Counted from the first letter of the stretch, positions 1-7,696 are shown. The stretch is 35,442 nt of DNA from Lyngbya sp. CCAP 1446/10 (GCF_026130175.1 NZ_JAIGNI010000061.1:1-35442), one strand, 5' to 3'. The notes: a model not told the origin generated them from the letters alone. Made by a program: numbers and translations.

Positions 1-122
1 GCCACGATTACACCCACATGAGCAAGTCGCGTGACTAGAATATCGGGAGCCGAATGCGATGAAAGTCGCACGTTCGGATCTAATTGGGAGGGGCGGGGCT
101 TAATAGCCTCCCTCGACCTAAC
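1..122 (+). mobile_element. Group II intron 3' end (domains V and VI), truncated by window start
   Basis: Bases 47-80 fold as a 34-nt group II intron domain V. The lower helix is 47-54 with 73-80, the 2-nt bulge is C71-G72, the upper helix is 55-60 with 65-70, and a GAAA tetraloop closes it at 61-64. It begins with GAGC, as domain V usually does. Bases 86-91 (GGGAGG) pair with 107-112 (CCTCCC) as domain VI. A116 is a plausible branch-point adenosine, with the 3' end near 122 (inferred). The remainder of the intron, and any intron-encoded protein, lies outside the window. One oddity is that G49 of the AGC triad faces A78 instead of the usual U. The exact 3' boundary is uncertain by a few bases. 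Confidence 0.8.
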
Positions 123-181
123 TCAAGAAAATGTTATTGCCAAACGCGCGCAAGTGTAGCAGCCAAAAACTCGATCGCAAT

Positions 182-206
182 AAAAAAGCAGCTTTAGCGA
201 GCTGCT
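182..206 (-). terminator. Rho-independent terminator, minus strand
   Basis: GCAGCT (188-193) pairs with AGCTGC (200-205) around a 6-nt loop, extended by A187-T206. Read on the minus strand, the stem is followed by six T residues (complement of 182-187). It would end a minus-strand transcript arriving from about 374-593, or an RNA from that stretch. Confidence 0.65.
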
Positions 207-373
207 CGTCAGAATTGCATGAGGTATTGTTTTTAGAATAGGACAGGTAGAATTCGATCGCCCTTGGGTTACATTTTTTGATACGGGAGAGTTGATGAAT
301 GAATGGACGATCGCAAAATCGTCACATAGCAAGATAGCATCGATGCTAAATTTTCCGACAATGAGGTTAGCGT

Positions 374-593
374 TTAACTGTCCTTGCGCCCTACAGCCCG
401 ACCGCGGTGGGGCCATTTTATTTTTTGGCACAAATCAATAGCCGACTGTAACCCATCAGATGAGTGTGCCATCAGTTTTTGCACAAAGTCTCCCATCGCC
501 ACATCTTCACACCTAATAAAACTTACGCACCCCGTCGATTCAAACCCGGTTGATTCCCAAACATTCGGCGGTTAAACGGACACACTCAGGCAT
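374..593 (-). pseudogene. Possible small frameshifted gene, unknown function
   Basis: An ATG at 593 opens 17 codons (MPECVRLTAEC...) that stop at 540-542. The next frame then reads without a stop through ESTGFESTGC, has ATG and GTG starts near 496-502, and ends at 374-376. The 40-residue part from the ATG at 496 begins MGDFVQKLMAHSSDG and has ordinary amino-acid composition. A 15-bp imperfect tandem duplication (GAATC..., revcomp of about 527-556) sits at the frame change. I do not recognise the product. Nothing but composition and the downstream terminator at 182-206 supports a gene, so it could equally be non-coding. Confidence 0.2.
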
Positions 594-645
594 AAATCAG
601 TATTTTTACGGAATTCAAAAGTCCTCAAAAACCTGTTACTTTCCC

Positions 646-714
646 AGAAACCTGGTTTCTGAGCGTATCAATTGATATCAGGCCCGGTTTCTGATTTGAT
701 CTGGCAACCGGGCC
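646..714. repeat. Two adjacent inverted repeats downstream of aroK
   Basis: AGAAACC (646-652) is followed after one base by GGTTTCT (654-660). GGCCCGGTT (681-689) pairs perfectly with AACCGGGCC (706-714) across a 16-nt loop. The shared GAAACC/CCGGTT theme recurs at about 34501 (AAACCGGGTT), which suggests a dispersed genomic repeat. No U-tract follows on either strand, so it is not a classical terminator, although its place 17 bases past the aroK stop would suit a 3'-end structure. Confidence 0.5.
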
Positions 715-730
715 GACGTTGAGGATGTTC

Positions 731-1315
731 TTAATTGCTTTCTTCTTCCTTCTTCCCTTTTCCTTCTTCCCTCTTCCTTCTTCCTTCTTCTAGAACTTTT
801 TTGATTTCCTCGATCGCCCGACGCGCCACTTCTTCAGGCCTTTCGCCTCCTGAAATGCCAACTCGGACATCTGCTTGAGTGTAGAAACGCTCTCGTTCGC
901 TCAAAAGGTTTTGCAGCTTAGATTTGAGGTCGCCTTCCCGCAGCAGGGGACGAGTGCTGTCCGATCGCAGTCGATCGCACAATTGGTCTACAGGCACATC
1001 CAGCCAAACCACGATACCGTAATGTAAATAACCCCAATTTGTCGATCGGGCAACAATACCACCGCCCGTAGCAACCACCGAATTTTGATAAGCAGACAAT
1101 TCACCGAGCACTTTAGTTTCTAATTCCCGAAAAACCTCTTCCTCTTCGCGATCGAAAATATCAGCAATTGACTGATTAGCAACCCGCACAATTAGTTCAT
1201 CAGTATCAAAAAAACGGTATTTTAACTCCCTTGCCAAAATCCTCCCCACCGTGGTTTTTCCCACACCCATCATCCCGACGAGATAGATATTAACTCCCCT
1301 CAACAAATCCACCAC
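731..1315 (-). CDS. aroK: Shikimate kinase
   Basis: Phosphorylates shikimate at the 3-hydroxyl with ATP in the cytosolic chorismate pathway. The N-terminal P-loop reads GMMGVGKTT, followed by FFDTDELI, whose two aspartates are the Mg/shikimate-binding pair of the family. ATGGGIV supplies the shikimate-binding GGG, and STRPLL the lid arginine region. The core ends near residue 175, as is normal. The last 20 or so residues (EEGRRKREEGKGKKEEESN) are a charged tail encoded by a CTTC-rich low-complexity tract at 733-795, probably a slippage extension. Start choice: GGAGG at 1321-1325 lies only 2 bases before a TTG at 1318, but 5 and 8 bases before GTG codons at 1315 and 1312, so I use 1315. It sits 19 bases after the LapA-domain gene and is probably cotranscribed with it. 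Confidence 0.93.
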   Translation of the reverse strand: MVDLLRGVNIYLVGMMGVGKTTVGRILARELKYRFFDTDELIVRVANQSIADIFDREEEEVFRELETKVLGELSAYQNSVVATGGGIVARSTNWGYLHYGIVVWLDVPVDQLCDRLRSDSTRPLLREGDLKSKLQNLLSERERFYTQADVRVGISGGERPEEVARRAIEEIKKVLEEGRRKREEGKGKKEEESN

Positions 1316-1334
1316 CAAATCCTCCGATATTTTG

Positions 1335-2204
1335 CTATTTTTTCAGGTCAATCGGCCCACCACTGGGGCGTGAGTCGTCTTCAAATACATCATCTTCATC
1401 CAATCCCCAATCATCCTCTGTTTCTGCACTAGGATTTTGGGGTACTTCATCACCGGAGTTAGGTATGGGATCTTGGGGGGGAACCAGCACCCGATACTCC
1501 GCATCGTAAACAGACTCAGTTTGTCCCACCCCAGACTGGCTGGGATCTCGATAGCCATAAGAGTATACCGAGCCAGCCCAAGACTTGCTTTTGGGTTCTT
1601 GTTTAGTTTCGTAAGCCGTCGGATTTGCCGCTGGAACGTCATTTACCTGCGGTCGATCGGGCAAATCGCGATCGTCCCCCCAATCATCATCGCTGCCGCC
1701 AGAGACAGATTTTGAGCCATCTGAAACCCAATCATCCTCATCGTCTGCTGCTTGAATAGTTGTCTGTTGAGCGTAATTCCTTGCAGCAGCAGGGTTTGGA
1801 GTTTCTTGCTGGAACGTCTGCGGAGTGTAGCCTGCCGGTGTCCCGTACTCAGTTCTATAGGAAGTTTGGCTATTTTCCGTATCAAAATCCGGGTCAATCT
1901 CCTGTTTTCTCGGAGGCGGAGGCGGCGCGTAAGCTGTTCTGCTGTCTGGTGAGACAGCATCACGGCTGCGAATGTCCCGGCCGCTGCGCTCTCGTGTTTG
2001 AGATAGGTAATTTGAGAAGGAGAGCAAAGCAGAAATCAACAAAGATGTGACAACTCCCGTCCCCATGCTGAGCAAAATCCAGATAGATAAGGGTAAAGCG
2101 GGCGATCGAATTCCCAAAAATACCAGCGATAATGCCGGCTCCACATTTTGTAAGGCAAAAATAGTTAGCCCTACCACAATCACTAGCAAAAATACAGCGC
2201 GCAT
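1335..2204 (-). CDS. LapA-domain (DUF1049-like) membrane protein with acidic disordered tail
   Basis: Residues 1-24 form a hydrophobic helix that runs into ALQNVEPALSLVFLG, and residues 37-62 form a second one (WILLSMGTGVVTSLLISALL). This two-helix hairpin with a QN.. turn is the pattern of lipopolysaccharide assembly protein A (LapA/DUF1049) domains. Residues from about 70 to 289 are low-complexity: Pro, Ser, Asp and Glu rich with repeated DDDW/EDDW-type motifs, hence probably disordered and cytoplasmic. The protein is much longer than the domain alone (about 80-100 residues). It precedes aroK by about 19 bases on the same strand. Its role in cyanobacteria is unclear, and an envelope function is only inferred from the domain. 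Confidence 0.7.
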   Translation of the reverse strand: MRAVFLLVIVVGLTIFALQNVEPALSLVFLGIRSPALPLSIWILLSMGTGVVTSLLISALLSFSNYLSQTRERSGRDIRSRDAVSPDSRTAYAPPPPPRKQEIDPDFDTENSQTSYRTEYGTPAGYTPQTFQQETPNPAAARNYAQQTTIQAADDEDDWVSDGSKSVSGGSDDDWGDDRDLPDRPQVNDVPAANPTAYETKQEPKSKSWAGSVYSYGYRDPSQSGVGQTESVYDAEYRVLVPPQDPIPNSGDEVPQNPSAETEDDWGLDEDDVFEDDSRPSGGPIDLKK

Positions 2205-2247
2205 ATCAAATTTTAATAGGTAATTGGTAATCGGTAATTGATAATTA

Positions 2248-2292
2248 ACTAATGACTAATGACTAATGACTAATGACTAATGACTAATGACT
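2248..2292. repeat. Heptanucleotide tandem array (CTAATGA)n
   Basis: Six tandem copies of CTAATGA run between the LapA-domain gene and ubiX. The ubiX stop codon (complement of 2284-2286) lies inside the array, so the array forms the 3' end of the gene. Such short tandemly repeated repetitive sequences are characteristic of filamentous cyanobacteria. Confidence 0.85.
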
Positions 2293-2910
2293 CTTTTCTT
2301 CTTCCTTCCAGCGTTTGAGAGGAACGCAATCAATCCCCAACTGGTCTAAAGCGCGAGCCACCACAAAGTCTACCAAATCTTCAATAGTTTGAGGATTGTG
2401 ATACCAAGCGGGAATCGCTGGCACAATTCTAGCTCCAGCTTCTGCTAAAGTGGTCAAATTCCGCAGGTGAATCAAACTAAAAGGAGTTTCTCTAGGTACA
2501 AGTACCAATTTTCTCCCTTCCTTAAGCTGAACGTCGGCCGCTCTTTCGAGCAAATCCGAGCTCAAGCCAGCCGCCAACTTTCCTAGTGTACTCATGCTAC
2601 AGGGAATAATCATCATTCCTTGGGTGCGAAAGGAACCGCTAGCAATATTAGCACCAACATCTTGCCACGGATGACAGCGGAGTTTGCCAGAATTGGGTAC
2701 TCCTGCTTTTTCCCGCCAGAATTCTTCTTGCAGAGTGGGTTCTGCGGGCATTCGGATGTTCTGTTCGCTTTGCCAAACCATGTAGGTAGATTTTGATGCT
2801 ACCAGTTCGACGGCGCGATCGGCTTCCAACAGATATTTTAATGTTCGCACGGCGTAAATTAATCCCGATGCTCCAGTCACTCCTACAATTAGCGGGTAGT
2901 TATTTGTCAT
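2284..2910 (-). CDS. ubiX: Flavin prenyltransferase UbiX
   Basis: Makes prenylated FMN from FMN and dimethylallyl phosphate, the cofactor of UbiD-type decarboxylases. In cyanobacteria this may serve plastoquinone head-group formation (inferred). Over 208 residues it shows the N-terminal flavin-binding LIVGVTGASGLIYA, then IIPCSMSTLGKLAAGLSSDL, the family's LVPRETPFSLIHLRNL segment and the C-terminal PAIPAWYHNP. The frame stays open upstream to an ATG at 3087, but those 59 residues match nothing and include heptamer-repeat sequence. The start at 2910 puts the Rossmann strand at residue 7, as in the family. The C-terminus EEEKSH merges into the CTAATGA array. It lies on the same strand as the RNase R-like gene upstream, separated by about 290 bases of repeats. 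Confidence 0.93.
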   Translation of the reverse strand: MTNNYPLIVGVTGASGLIYAVRTLKYLLEADRAVELVASKSTYMVWQSEQNIRMPAEPTLQEEFWREKAGVPNSGKLRCHPWQDVGANIASGSFRTQGMMIIPCSMSTLGKLAAGLSSDLLERAADVQLKEGRKLVLVPRETPFSLIHLRNLTTLAEAGARIVPAIPAWYHNPQTIEDLVDFVVARALDQLGIDCVPLKRWKEEEKSH

Positions 2911-3075
2911 TATTTTTAAGCAATAAGTACGAGAAAAAAAGTAAGTAGAAATTGAGAATAAGTAAGAAGAAACAATATCATATTGAACCGATATTCGGGA
3001 CTGGTTTAAATGTCTTTCTGGACGCAGTGCAGTGTCCAGAAAGAGATGAAACCTACGCAAATTTTCGAGCTGTTG

Positions 3076-3198
3076 ATCATTAGTCATTAGTCATTGGTTA
3101 TAGTTTAAATAACTAATGACTACTGACTAGCCTTCGACAAGCAAGCGGACAACTGTCAACTGTCAACTGCCAACTGTCAACTGTCAACTGTCAACTGA
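3076..3198. repeat. Heptamer arrays (TTAGTCA-type and CAACTGT-type)
   Basis: 3078-3098 carries ATTAGTCATTAGTCATTGG, the same heptamer theme as 2248-2292 in inverse orientation. 3149-3197 carries about seven CAACTGT/CAACTGC heptamers. The array ends directly at the stop codon of the RNase R-like gene (complement of 3199-3201). The gap 2911-3198 contains nothing else I can support. Confidence 0.85.
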
Positions 3199-5562
3199 CT
3201 ATTCCTCATCATCAAAAGCTTGACTACCGCCACCAACAGCAACTAAATCAATTTGCTGGCGATAGTAGTCAACGCTCTTAACTTGAACTTCCACCCGATC
3301 GCCCAAACGGTACTGATTGCGGTTTTTGCGACCCACTAGAGTTTGCTGGCGCGATCGATATTCATACCAATCATCCTTCAGCGAAGAAACGTGCACCAAT
3401 CCTTCAACTCGCAGAAGTTCGCTCTCCGGCGGCCGCACCTCAATTTCCACAAAGAAACCGTAAGACTGCACCCCTGTAATCAAACCCTGGAAAGTTTGAC
3501 CAGTGCGCTCTTTCATCAATCCCGTTTTCTTCAATCCCTGCAAATCGCTTTCGGCATCTTCAGCAACCCTTTCGCGTTCCGTCAGATGTACCACCCCCGC
3601 TGCAAACTCTGTCTCAAACTCATGGTGCAAGTCTGGGGGGAGGACATTCCAAGTAATTTGACCGTGACAGGAGGAATGATGCAAGTCAACTTTTTCCTTA
3701 GCGCGAGTTGTGCGGCTGCTGCGCCCTTGCTCGAACACAGCCTGCAACACCCGCAGCACCAGCAAATCGGCGTAGCGAGAAAGCGGCGAAGTGCAGCGCG
3801 TGTAACCCTCTGACAGTCCCAAACCGAAGTGTGGCTTGGGAGTTGTGCTGTAAACAGCGGGTTTCATCGTGTCTTCCAGCAGGTAGGTGAGAACTCTTTC
3901 GGACTTGAGGCCGGCAAACTGCTGGGTAAATCGCTGAAAGTCAAAGGGCAGAACTTCTTCTTCGCTTTCGAGATAGAGTTCGCCGCCGAGGTTGTTGGAG
4001 AGTTTGATGAACTCTTGAATGTCTGCCGGGTCTGGCATCGGTTGGACGCGGTAGATTGCTGGGACTCCCAAGGCTTGCAGGTGGGTGGCGACAGCTTGGT
4101 TGGCGAGTACGACTAACTCGGAGACAGCCGACTGCGGGGCGGGAGCTGTTGCAAAAGCTCCTAATTCGCCTTCGTCGTCGAAGTGAGAGTTAGCGTCTGG
4201 CAAATTTAGTTCAAAAGCTCCCCGCTTGAGTCTCGCCTGTCTGGCAGCCTGTGAGGCGTCTAAAATTTGATCTAGGAAAGGACGGAGGGCTGAGGATAAA
4301 GCGTGATCTTCGGCATCGGAGTCTGGTTCGAGAATTGCTTGAGCGTCCTGGTAGCTGAGCTGGTAGTCAATGTGAATGACGCTGGTTTGAATTTCGTATT
4401 CTAGGAGTTCTCCTGATTCGTCTAGGGTGAGCAGTATGCTGAAGGCCAGCCGTTCGGTGTCTAGCAGCAGGGAGCAACGATCGTTGAGGATTTCTGGGAG
4501 TACGGCGATGATTTTTTCTCCCAGATGCGCGCAGGTTCCTCGTTTGCGGGCTTCGCGGTCGATCGGGGTTTCGGGCTGCACGTACTCGGCTGCGTCGGTG
4601 ATGTGGATTCCGACTTGCCAGCCGCCGGACTTCAGGCTTTCGATCGACAAAGCGCGTTCTATTGGCGGATCGGAGAGGAATGAGGTGGGGTCAAACTCGT
4701 TTTCGGCTTCGTCTGAGAAACTTTCCTGCTGAGTTTGAGGGGCATCATTTTCGTTGGTTTCGCCCGGTTCATTTTTGCTGAAGGTAACAGTCAGGATGTT
4801 ACGCAAATCTAACCGTTTTTTGATGTCGGTTTTTTTGAGTTTGCTGGGCAAGTTTTCGGCTGCTTTGATGACGGCGGCGGGGAAGGATCGCGGCAAGTCG
4901 TGTTTGCAGCATACGATGTCGAGGTCGTCTGCGGCTTCGGCGTCGGAACCGAGTACCTGTACTACTTTGCCGACTGGGCGATGGGTTCCGAGGGGATAGC
5001 GTTTGACTTCGACGTGTACTAAATGGTCGATCGCCTCTTGCAGATTTGTACCATTTGCCAGCAAGTCTAGTTCAAACAACAGGCGATCGTCCAGGGGAAT
5101 TGCTCTGTAGCTGACGCGGCCGGTGGGGGTGGCGGTTTGCTTGACTCGCGCCAGTACCGAGGGGTTGGCGCGTTCGAGAATCAGCATAACTTCGCCTTCG
5201 GGCGATCGACGACGGCTACCTTCTTTGATAATTTTGACTAAAACTCGATCGCCATTCCAAGCAGTCGAGAGGTGACTTTCCCGCACATAAACGTCTTCTG
5301 AGCCTTCAGCGTCTTGAATAGCAAAGCAAAATCCTTTGCTCGAACAACGCAGTTTTGCTTCTACCACGTCCTCTTCAGCTACTCGGCGATAGCGGCCTTT
5401 GTCTTTGACTAATATGCCAATTTTCTCTAGAGCTTCTAATGCGATTTGAAGTTTGAGTTGACTGGTAGCGTCATTGCAATCGAGTTTTTTCTCTAATGCT
5501 TTGGGAGCCACTAATTTGTCTTCTGTAAAATTTGCCAGCAGTGCAGCGATAGAAAATTCCAT
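3199..5562 (-). CDS. RNase II/R-family protein (Zam-like), catalytic aspartates apparently lost
   Basis: 787 residues. They comprise an N-terminal winged-helix-like segment (1-60), a cold-shock/OB domain (about 66-112, LRCSSKGFCFAIQD), an RNB domain (about 250-610) and a C-terminal S1 domain (690-777, FQGLITGVQSYGFFVEIE...GLVHVSSL). RNB landmarks are clear: RLDLRN (250), VGIHITDAAEYVQP (317-330), DREARKRG (335-342) and CSLL (363-366). However, the block that normally carries the Mg-binding aspartates (DFDDA before LSIE) reads PPIERALSIE at 299-308. About 38 acidic residues are inserted before it, and SPxRRY is SPLSRY (592-597). Exonuclease activity is therefore doubtful. From memory, cyanobacteria carry a second RNase II-like protein, Zam, which this may be. 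A start at 5688 is possible by frame, but AGAGGA 11 bases before the ATG at 5562 and the family N-terminus favour 5562. Confidence 0.88.
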   Translation of the reverse strand: MEFSIAALLANFTEDKLVAPKALEKKLDCNDATSQLKLQIALEALEKIGILVKDKGRYRRVAEEDVVEAKLRCSSKGFCFAIQDAEGSEDVYVRESHLSTAWNGDRVLVKIIKEGSRRRSPEGEVMLILERANPSVLARVKQTATPTGRVSYRAIPLDDRLLFELDLLANGTNLQEAIDHLVHVEVKRYPLGTHRPVGKVVQVLGSDAEAADDLDIVCCKHDLPRSFPAAVIKAAENLPSKLKKTDIKKRLDLRNILTVTFSKNEPGETNENDAPQTQQESFSDEAENEFDPTSFLSDPPIERALSIESLKSGGWQVGIHITDAAEYVQPETPIDREARKRGTCAHLGEKIIAVLPEILNDRCSLLLDTERLAFSILLTLDESGELLEYEIQTSVIHIDYQLSYQDAQAILEPDSDAEDHALSSALRPFLDQILDASQAARQARLKRGAFELNLPDANSHFDDEGELGAFATAPAPQSAVSELVVLANQAVATHLQALGVPAIYRVQPMPDPADIQEFIKLSNNLGGELYLESEEEVLPFDFQRFTQQFAGLKSERVLTYLLEDTMKPAVYSTTPKPHFGLGLSEGYTRCTSPLSRYADLLVLRVLQAVFEQGRSSRTTRAKEKVDLHHSSCHGQITWNVLPPDLHHEFETEFAAGVVHLTERERVAEDAESDLQGLKKTGLMKERTGQTFQGLITGVQSYGFFVEIEVRPPESELLRVEGLVHVSSLKDDWYEYRSRQQTLVGRKNRNQYRLGDRVEVQVKSVDYYRQQIDLVAVGGGSQAFDDEE

Positions 5563-6444
5563 GTAGCGATCGATCCTCTTTTTTCCAGCAATTAGTCTAA
5601 TTTTGGCGAAATCAGCCGCACCCTCTCTTGCCCTCGTAGTGCCTGCTTCCCAACAAATGCGCGGGTTAGTAGGTGGAGATGCCAGCACAGTCGGTGCTAC
5701 CCGTGCGCGGGGATTTTTTCAGATTTCCCCCCCACATCGGCACTCGCTAATTGTCTGCTGTCTGTCTGCGAATGACAGATGATGGTGCAGACAAATACCC
5801 CATACCCTATTCCCCAATACAATTTTTTAGCGTTGGTTCCTTTGCTTTTCGCTTGCAGCGCCGAGATCTTCGCGAAGTAGAAAGCCCCTGTCGGTTCTTA
5901 AAAGATGACTCGATGCTGAAAGCGACGGGTTGAGTCCTGGATCGGGAGATGGAGAGATGCAGAGGGAGAAAATTTGCATTTGAGCCTCCTGCCTTTTTCC
6001 TTCTGCCTTTTTCCTGCTTTCTTCTTCTTTTTGAAGTGCCTCTTTCCTTTTGCTAAAGCCAAAGATTTTACCGGCGATTAGGCAAAATTGCTACTAGCTC
6101 GCCGCTGCGATGACCCTGTTTTTGCAAGCGCTCTGCCCTTGCGGACGGAGGTGCAATTCAGGGTAGGGAGCAATCTGTGCTGTAGAAAGTGCAAGGTACA
6201 CAAAACCGGAGACTTTTACTACTTTTGCCTAGTTGCTGTGTCATCTCCTATAGGTAGAAATGACGCCCGGTGCTTGTTAGCTTAAACCGCCGGATGTGGG
6301 ATAGGGTTTAGTCGCGTGAAAGGTTGCGCGGATGATTCACCTTACATTTATTGTATGTTGAATAGGTGCTTTCAGAAAAATGTTTTCTCTGGGTTGTACT
6401 AAACTTAAGTCATCAGCCCCTTTTGGTTTCGGGGTAAAAAAATT
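5563..6444. other. Long intergenic stretch, no supported gene
   Basis: Includes AGCAC..GTGCT (5684-5698), a pyrimidine-rich CCTTTTTCCTTCTGCC tract around 5990-6030, and short frames (60-65 codons at 5751 and 6088) with no domain, no ribosome site and poor composition. CCCC (6417-6420) and GGGG (6431-6434) flank a 10-nt loop just before the ATG at 6445. Its GGGG arm is also the likely ribosome binding site, so a weak hairpin could mask initiation. Promoter elements could not be assigned with confidence. Confidence 0.4.
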
Positions 6445-7425
6445 ATGTTTGCTGAATTTCGCGCCCTTTATCCCACTGGACAGTTAATCTGTGAGTTGCT
6501 GACTATTCATCACGGTAAGTTTGTGGTTCGCTGTCTGGTTCAGGTTGACGGCAAAACTCTCGCTACTGGTATGTCGGCTGCTGAGTCTGTTGAAGATGCT
6601 GAAGACCGCGCCCGATCGCGATCGATCGCTGTCCTCGCATTTACTGCTCCGGCTCCGGCTCCGGTTGCTGCTGTTCCCGTTGCTCCGGCTCCGGCTCCGG
6701 TTGCTGCTGTTCCCGTTCCGGCTCCGGCTCCGGCTCCGGCTCCGGTTGCTGCTGTTCCCGTTGCTCCGGCTCCCGTTCCCCCAGCCCTTGCTCCTCTTCC
6801 TGTTTTAGAAATGCCTGTTGCCGACCCAATTGAAGTACCACATCATAGCAATTTTGTCAATACTGAAGCGAACTTAAATCAAGAGCCGATCGCACCTGTA
6901 CCGGAACCGCTGCCACCTACTATCGATCTGCCTCCGGCTGCTGAATTTGTACCGAAGCAGATAGACTCGGACGCTTGGCTGTCTTCCAGCTACGGCGAAC
7001 CGCTTCCAGAACTGGAAGTGCCGAATACTAGCCAAAGCGAACTGTCGCAGGGTGCGGCCGAAGTCCGGGAATTGCAACCGATCGCGGTGGGAATTCCCAG
7101 CGATGCGATCGAGGATGATTCTGATACGATCGCCCAAATAGACGCAATCCTCAAACGCCAGCGATGGAATAAAAAAACGGAAACCGACTGTCTCGAACAA
7201 CTTTATGGCAAATCGTCCCAGAGAGAACTTTCTAGCGAACAGTTAGCAGATTTTCTAGAATATCTAGAAATCTACAGCAGAACCACCGAAGAAATCAAGA
7301 GATTGGGTTGGACTGCCAACCAAGGAAAAGATTATCTCAAACAAGGTTATGGCAAAGAAGCACGACATTTCTTAAAGCAAGAAGAATTGCTCGACTTCCT
7401 GCAATATCTCGAATCTTTACCCTAG
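6445..7425 (+). CDS. Hypothetical protein: small N-terminal domain, Pro-Ala linker, duplicated C-terminal module
   Basis: 326 residues, not assigned to a named family. Residues 1-66 form a compact alpha/beta domain (LYPTGQLICELLTIHHGKFVVRCLV..., then AAESVEDAEDRARSRSIAVL) that looks like a small nucleic-acid or ligand-binding fold; this is only a guess. Residues 67-120 are a Pro/Ala/Val linker with three APAPVAAVPV units. Residues 120-230 are acidic and Pro-rich. Residues 230-326 hold two copies of a helical module sharing the pattern (R)xxWxxxxxxxxLxQxYGKxxxxxLxxExLxDFLxYLE, the second ending at the C-terminus. Modules of the form GW..xG..L...YGK I loosely associate with phage or plasmid recombination and ssDNA proteins, unproven here. 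GGGG 11 bases before the ATG may serve as ribosome site. No membrane segment or signal peptide is seen. Confidence 0.8.
   Translation: MFAEFRALYPTGQLICELLTIHHGKFVVRCLVQVDGKTLATGMSAAESVEDAEDRARSRSIAVLAFTAPAPAPVAAVPVAPAPAPVAAVPVPAPAPAPAPVAAVPVAPAPVPPALAPLPVLEMPVADPIEVPHHSNFVNTEANLNQEPIAPVPEPLPPTIDLPPAAEFVPKQIDSDAWLSSSYGEPLPELEVPNTSQSELSQGAAEVRELQPIAVGIPSDAIEDDSDTIAQIDAILKRQRWNKKTETDCLEQLYGKSSQRELSSEQLADFLEYLEIYSRTTEEIKRLGWTANQGKDYLKQGYGKEARHFLKQEELLDFLQYLESLP
6645..6785 (+). repeat. Degenerate tandem repeat coding Pro-Ala linker
   Basis: GCTCCG hexamers alternate with three near-identical GGTTGCTGCTGTTCCCGTT segments. The identity at DNA level, not only protein level, indicates recent expansion. 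It creates long spurious frames on both strands (for example 6521-6808 plus and 6641-6841 minus). Confidence 0.8.
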
Positions 7426-7451
7426 GAATTCAGCAACTCAGAAGAAAACCT

Positions 7452-7635
7452 GGCGGTTGAAACCGCGTCTATAAAAACAAAACCCGCCTCCGCGGGTTGA
7501 ATATTGGATGGTAAAAATTGCGTTATTCTCTTTACACCGCGGAGGCGGACATCGTTTGTGTAGTTTGAGTTCTAACTCGCACCCAGGGGCGCTTCGCCAC
7601 ATACGAGTTAGAACTCAAAAGTGGTTTCAACCGCC
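7452..7635. repeat. Composite palindromic element with 13-bp terminal inverted repeats
   Basis: GGCGGTTGAAACC (7452-7464) and GGTTTCAACCGCC (7623-7635) are perfect 13-bp inverted ends. Inside are a self-complementary ACCCGCctccGCGGGT region (7482-7497), a related CCGCGGAGGCGG stretch (about 7538-7549) and a perfect 15-bp inverted pair TTGAGTTCTAACTCG (7565-7579) / CGAGTTAGAACTCAA (7604-7618). There is no coding capacity. It resembles a MITE or REP-type non-autonomous element lying between two converging genes. Confidence 0.7.
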
Positions 7636-7645
7636 ATCTGATCCT

Positions 7646-7686
7646 AAAAATCAAAAATGAAGAATATTTCTCCATTTTTGATTTTT
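7646..7686. terminator. Bidirectional terminator between convergent genes
   Basis: AAAAATCAAAAATG (7646-7659) is perfectly complementary to CATTTTTGATTTTT (7673-7686), with a 13-nt loop. The A/T-rich outer stem gives a U-tract on either strand. It lies 10 bases after the clpP stop, so it most probably ends clpP and may also stop transcription from the plus-strand gene at 6445-7425. Confidence 0.7.
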
Positions 7687-7696
7687 AACATTCAAT

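Larger units (their letters stand above)
123..730. other. Gene-poor stretch after the intron
   Basis: It contains the minus-strand terminator at 182-206, the doubtful small reading frame at 374-593 and two inverted repeats near 646-714. A 102-codon minus frame across 123-431 runs through the terminator hairpin and has no recognisable domain, so I do not call it a gene. Confidence 0.5.

Noticed and set aside
384..575. Plus-strand 63-codon frame
   Set aside because: No domain, no ribosome site, and the opposite strand reads more like protein.
2911..3087. N-terminal extension of ubiX to an ATG at 3087
   Set aside because: The 59 extra residues come from heptamer-repeat and intergenic sequence, and the family fold begins just after the ATG at 2910.
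5563..5688. Upstream start of the RNase R-like gene at 5688
   Set aside because: A ribosome site precedes 5562, and the extra residues are Arg/Gly-rich without family resemblance.
6088..6285. Plus-strand 65-codon frame in the long gap
   Set aside because: Cys-rich and irregular composition with no ribosome site or recognised domain.
6521..6841. Long frames on both strands in the Pro/Ala linker region
   Set aside because: They arise from GCTCCG repeats read out of frame and consist almost only of Leu/Arg or Glu/Pro/Gln.
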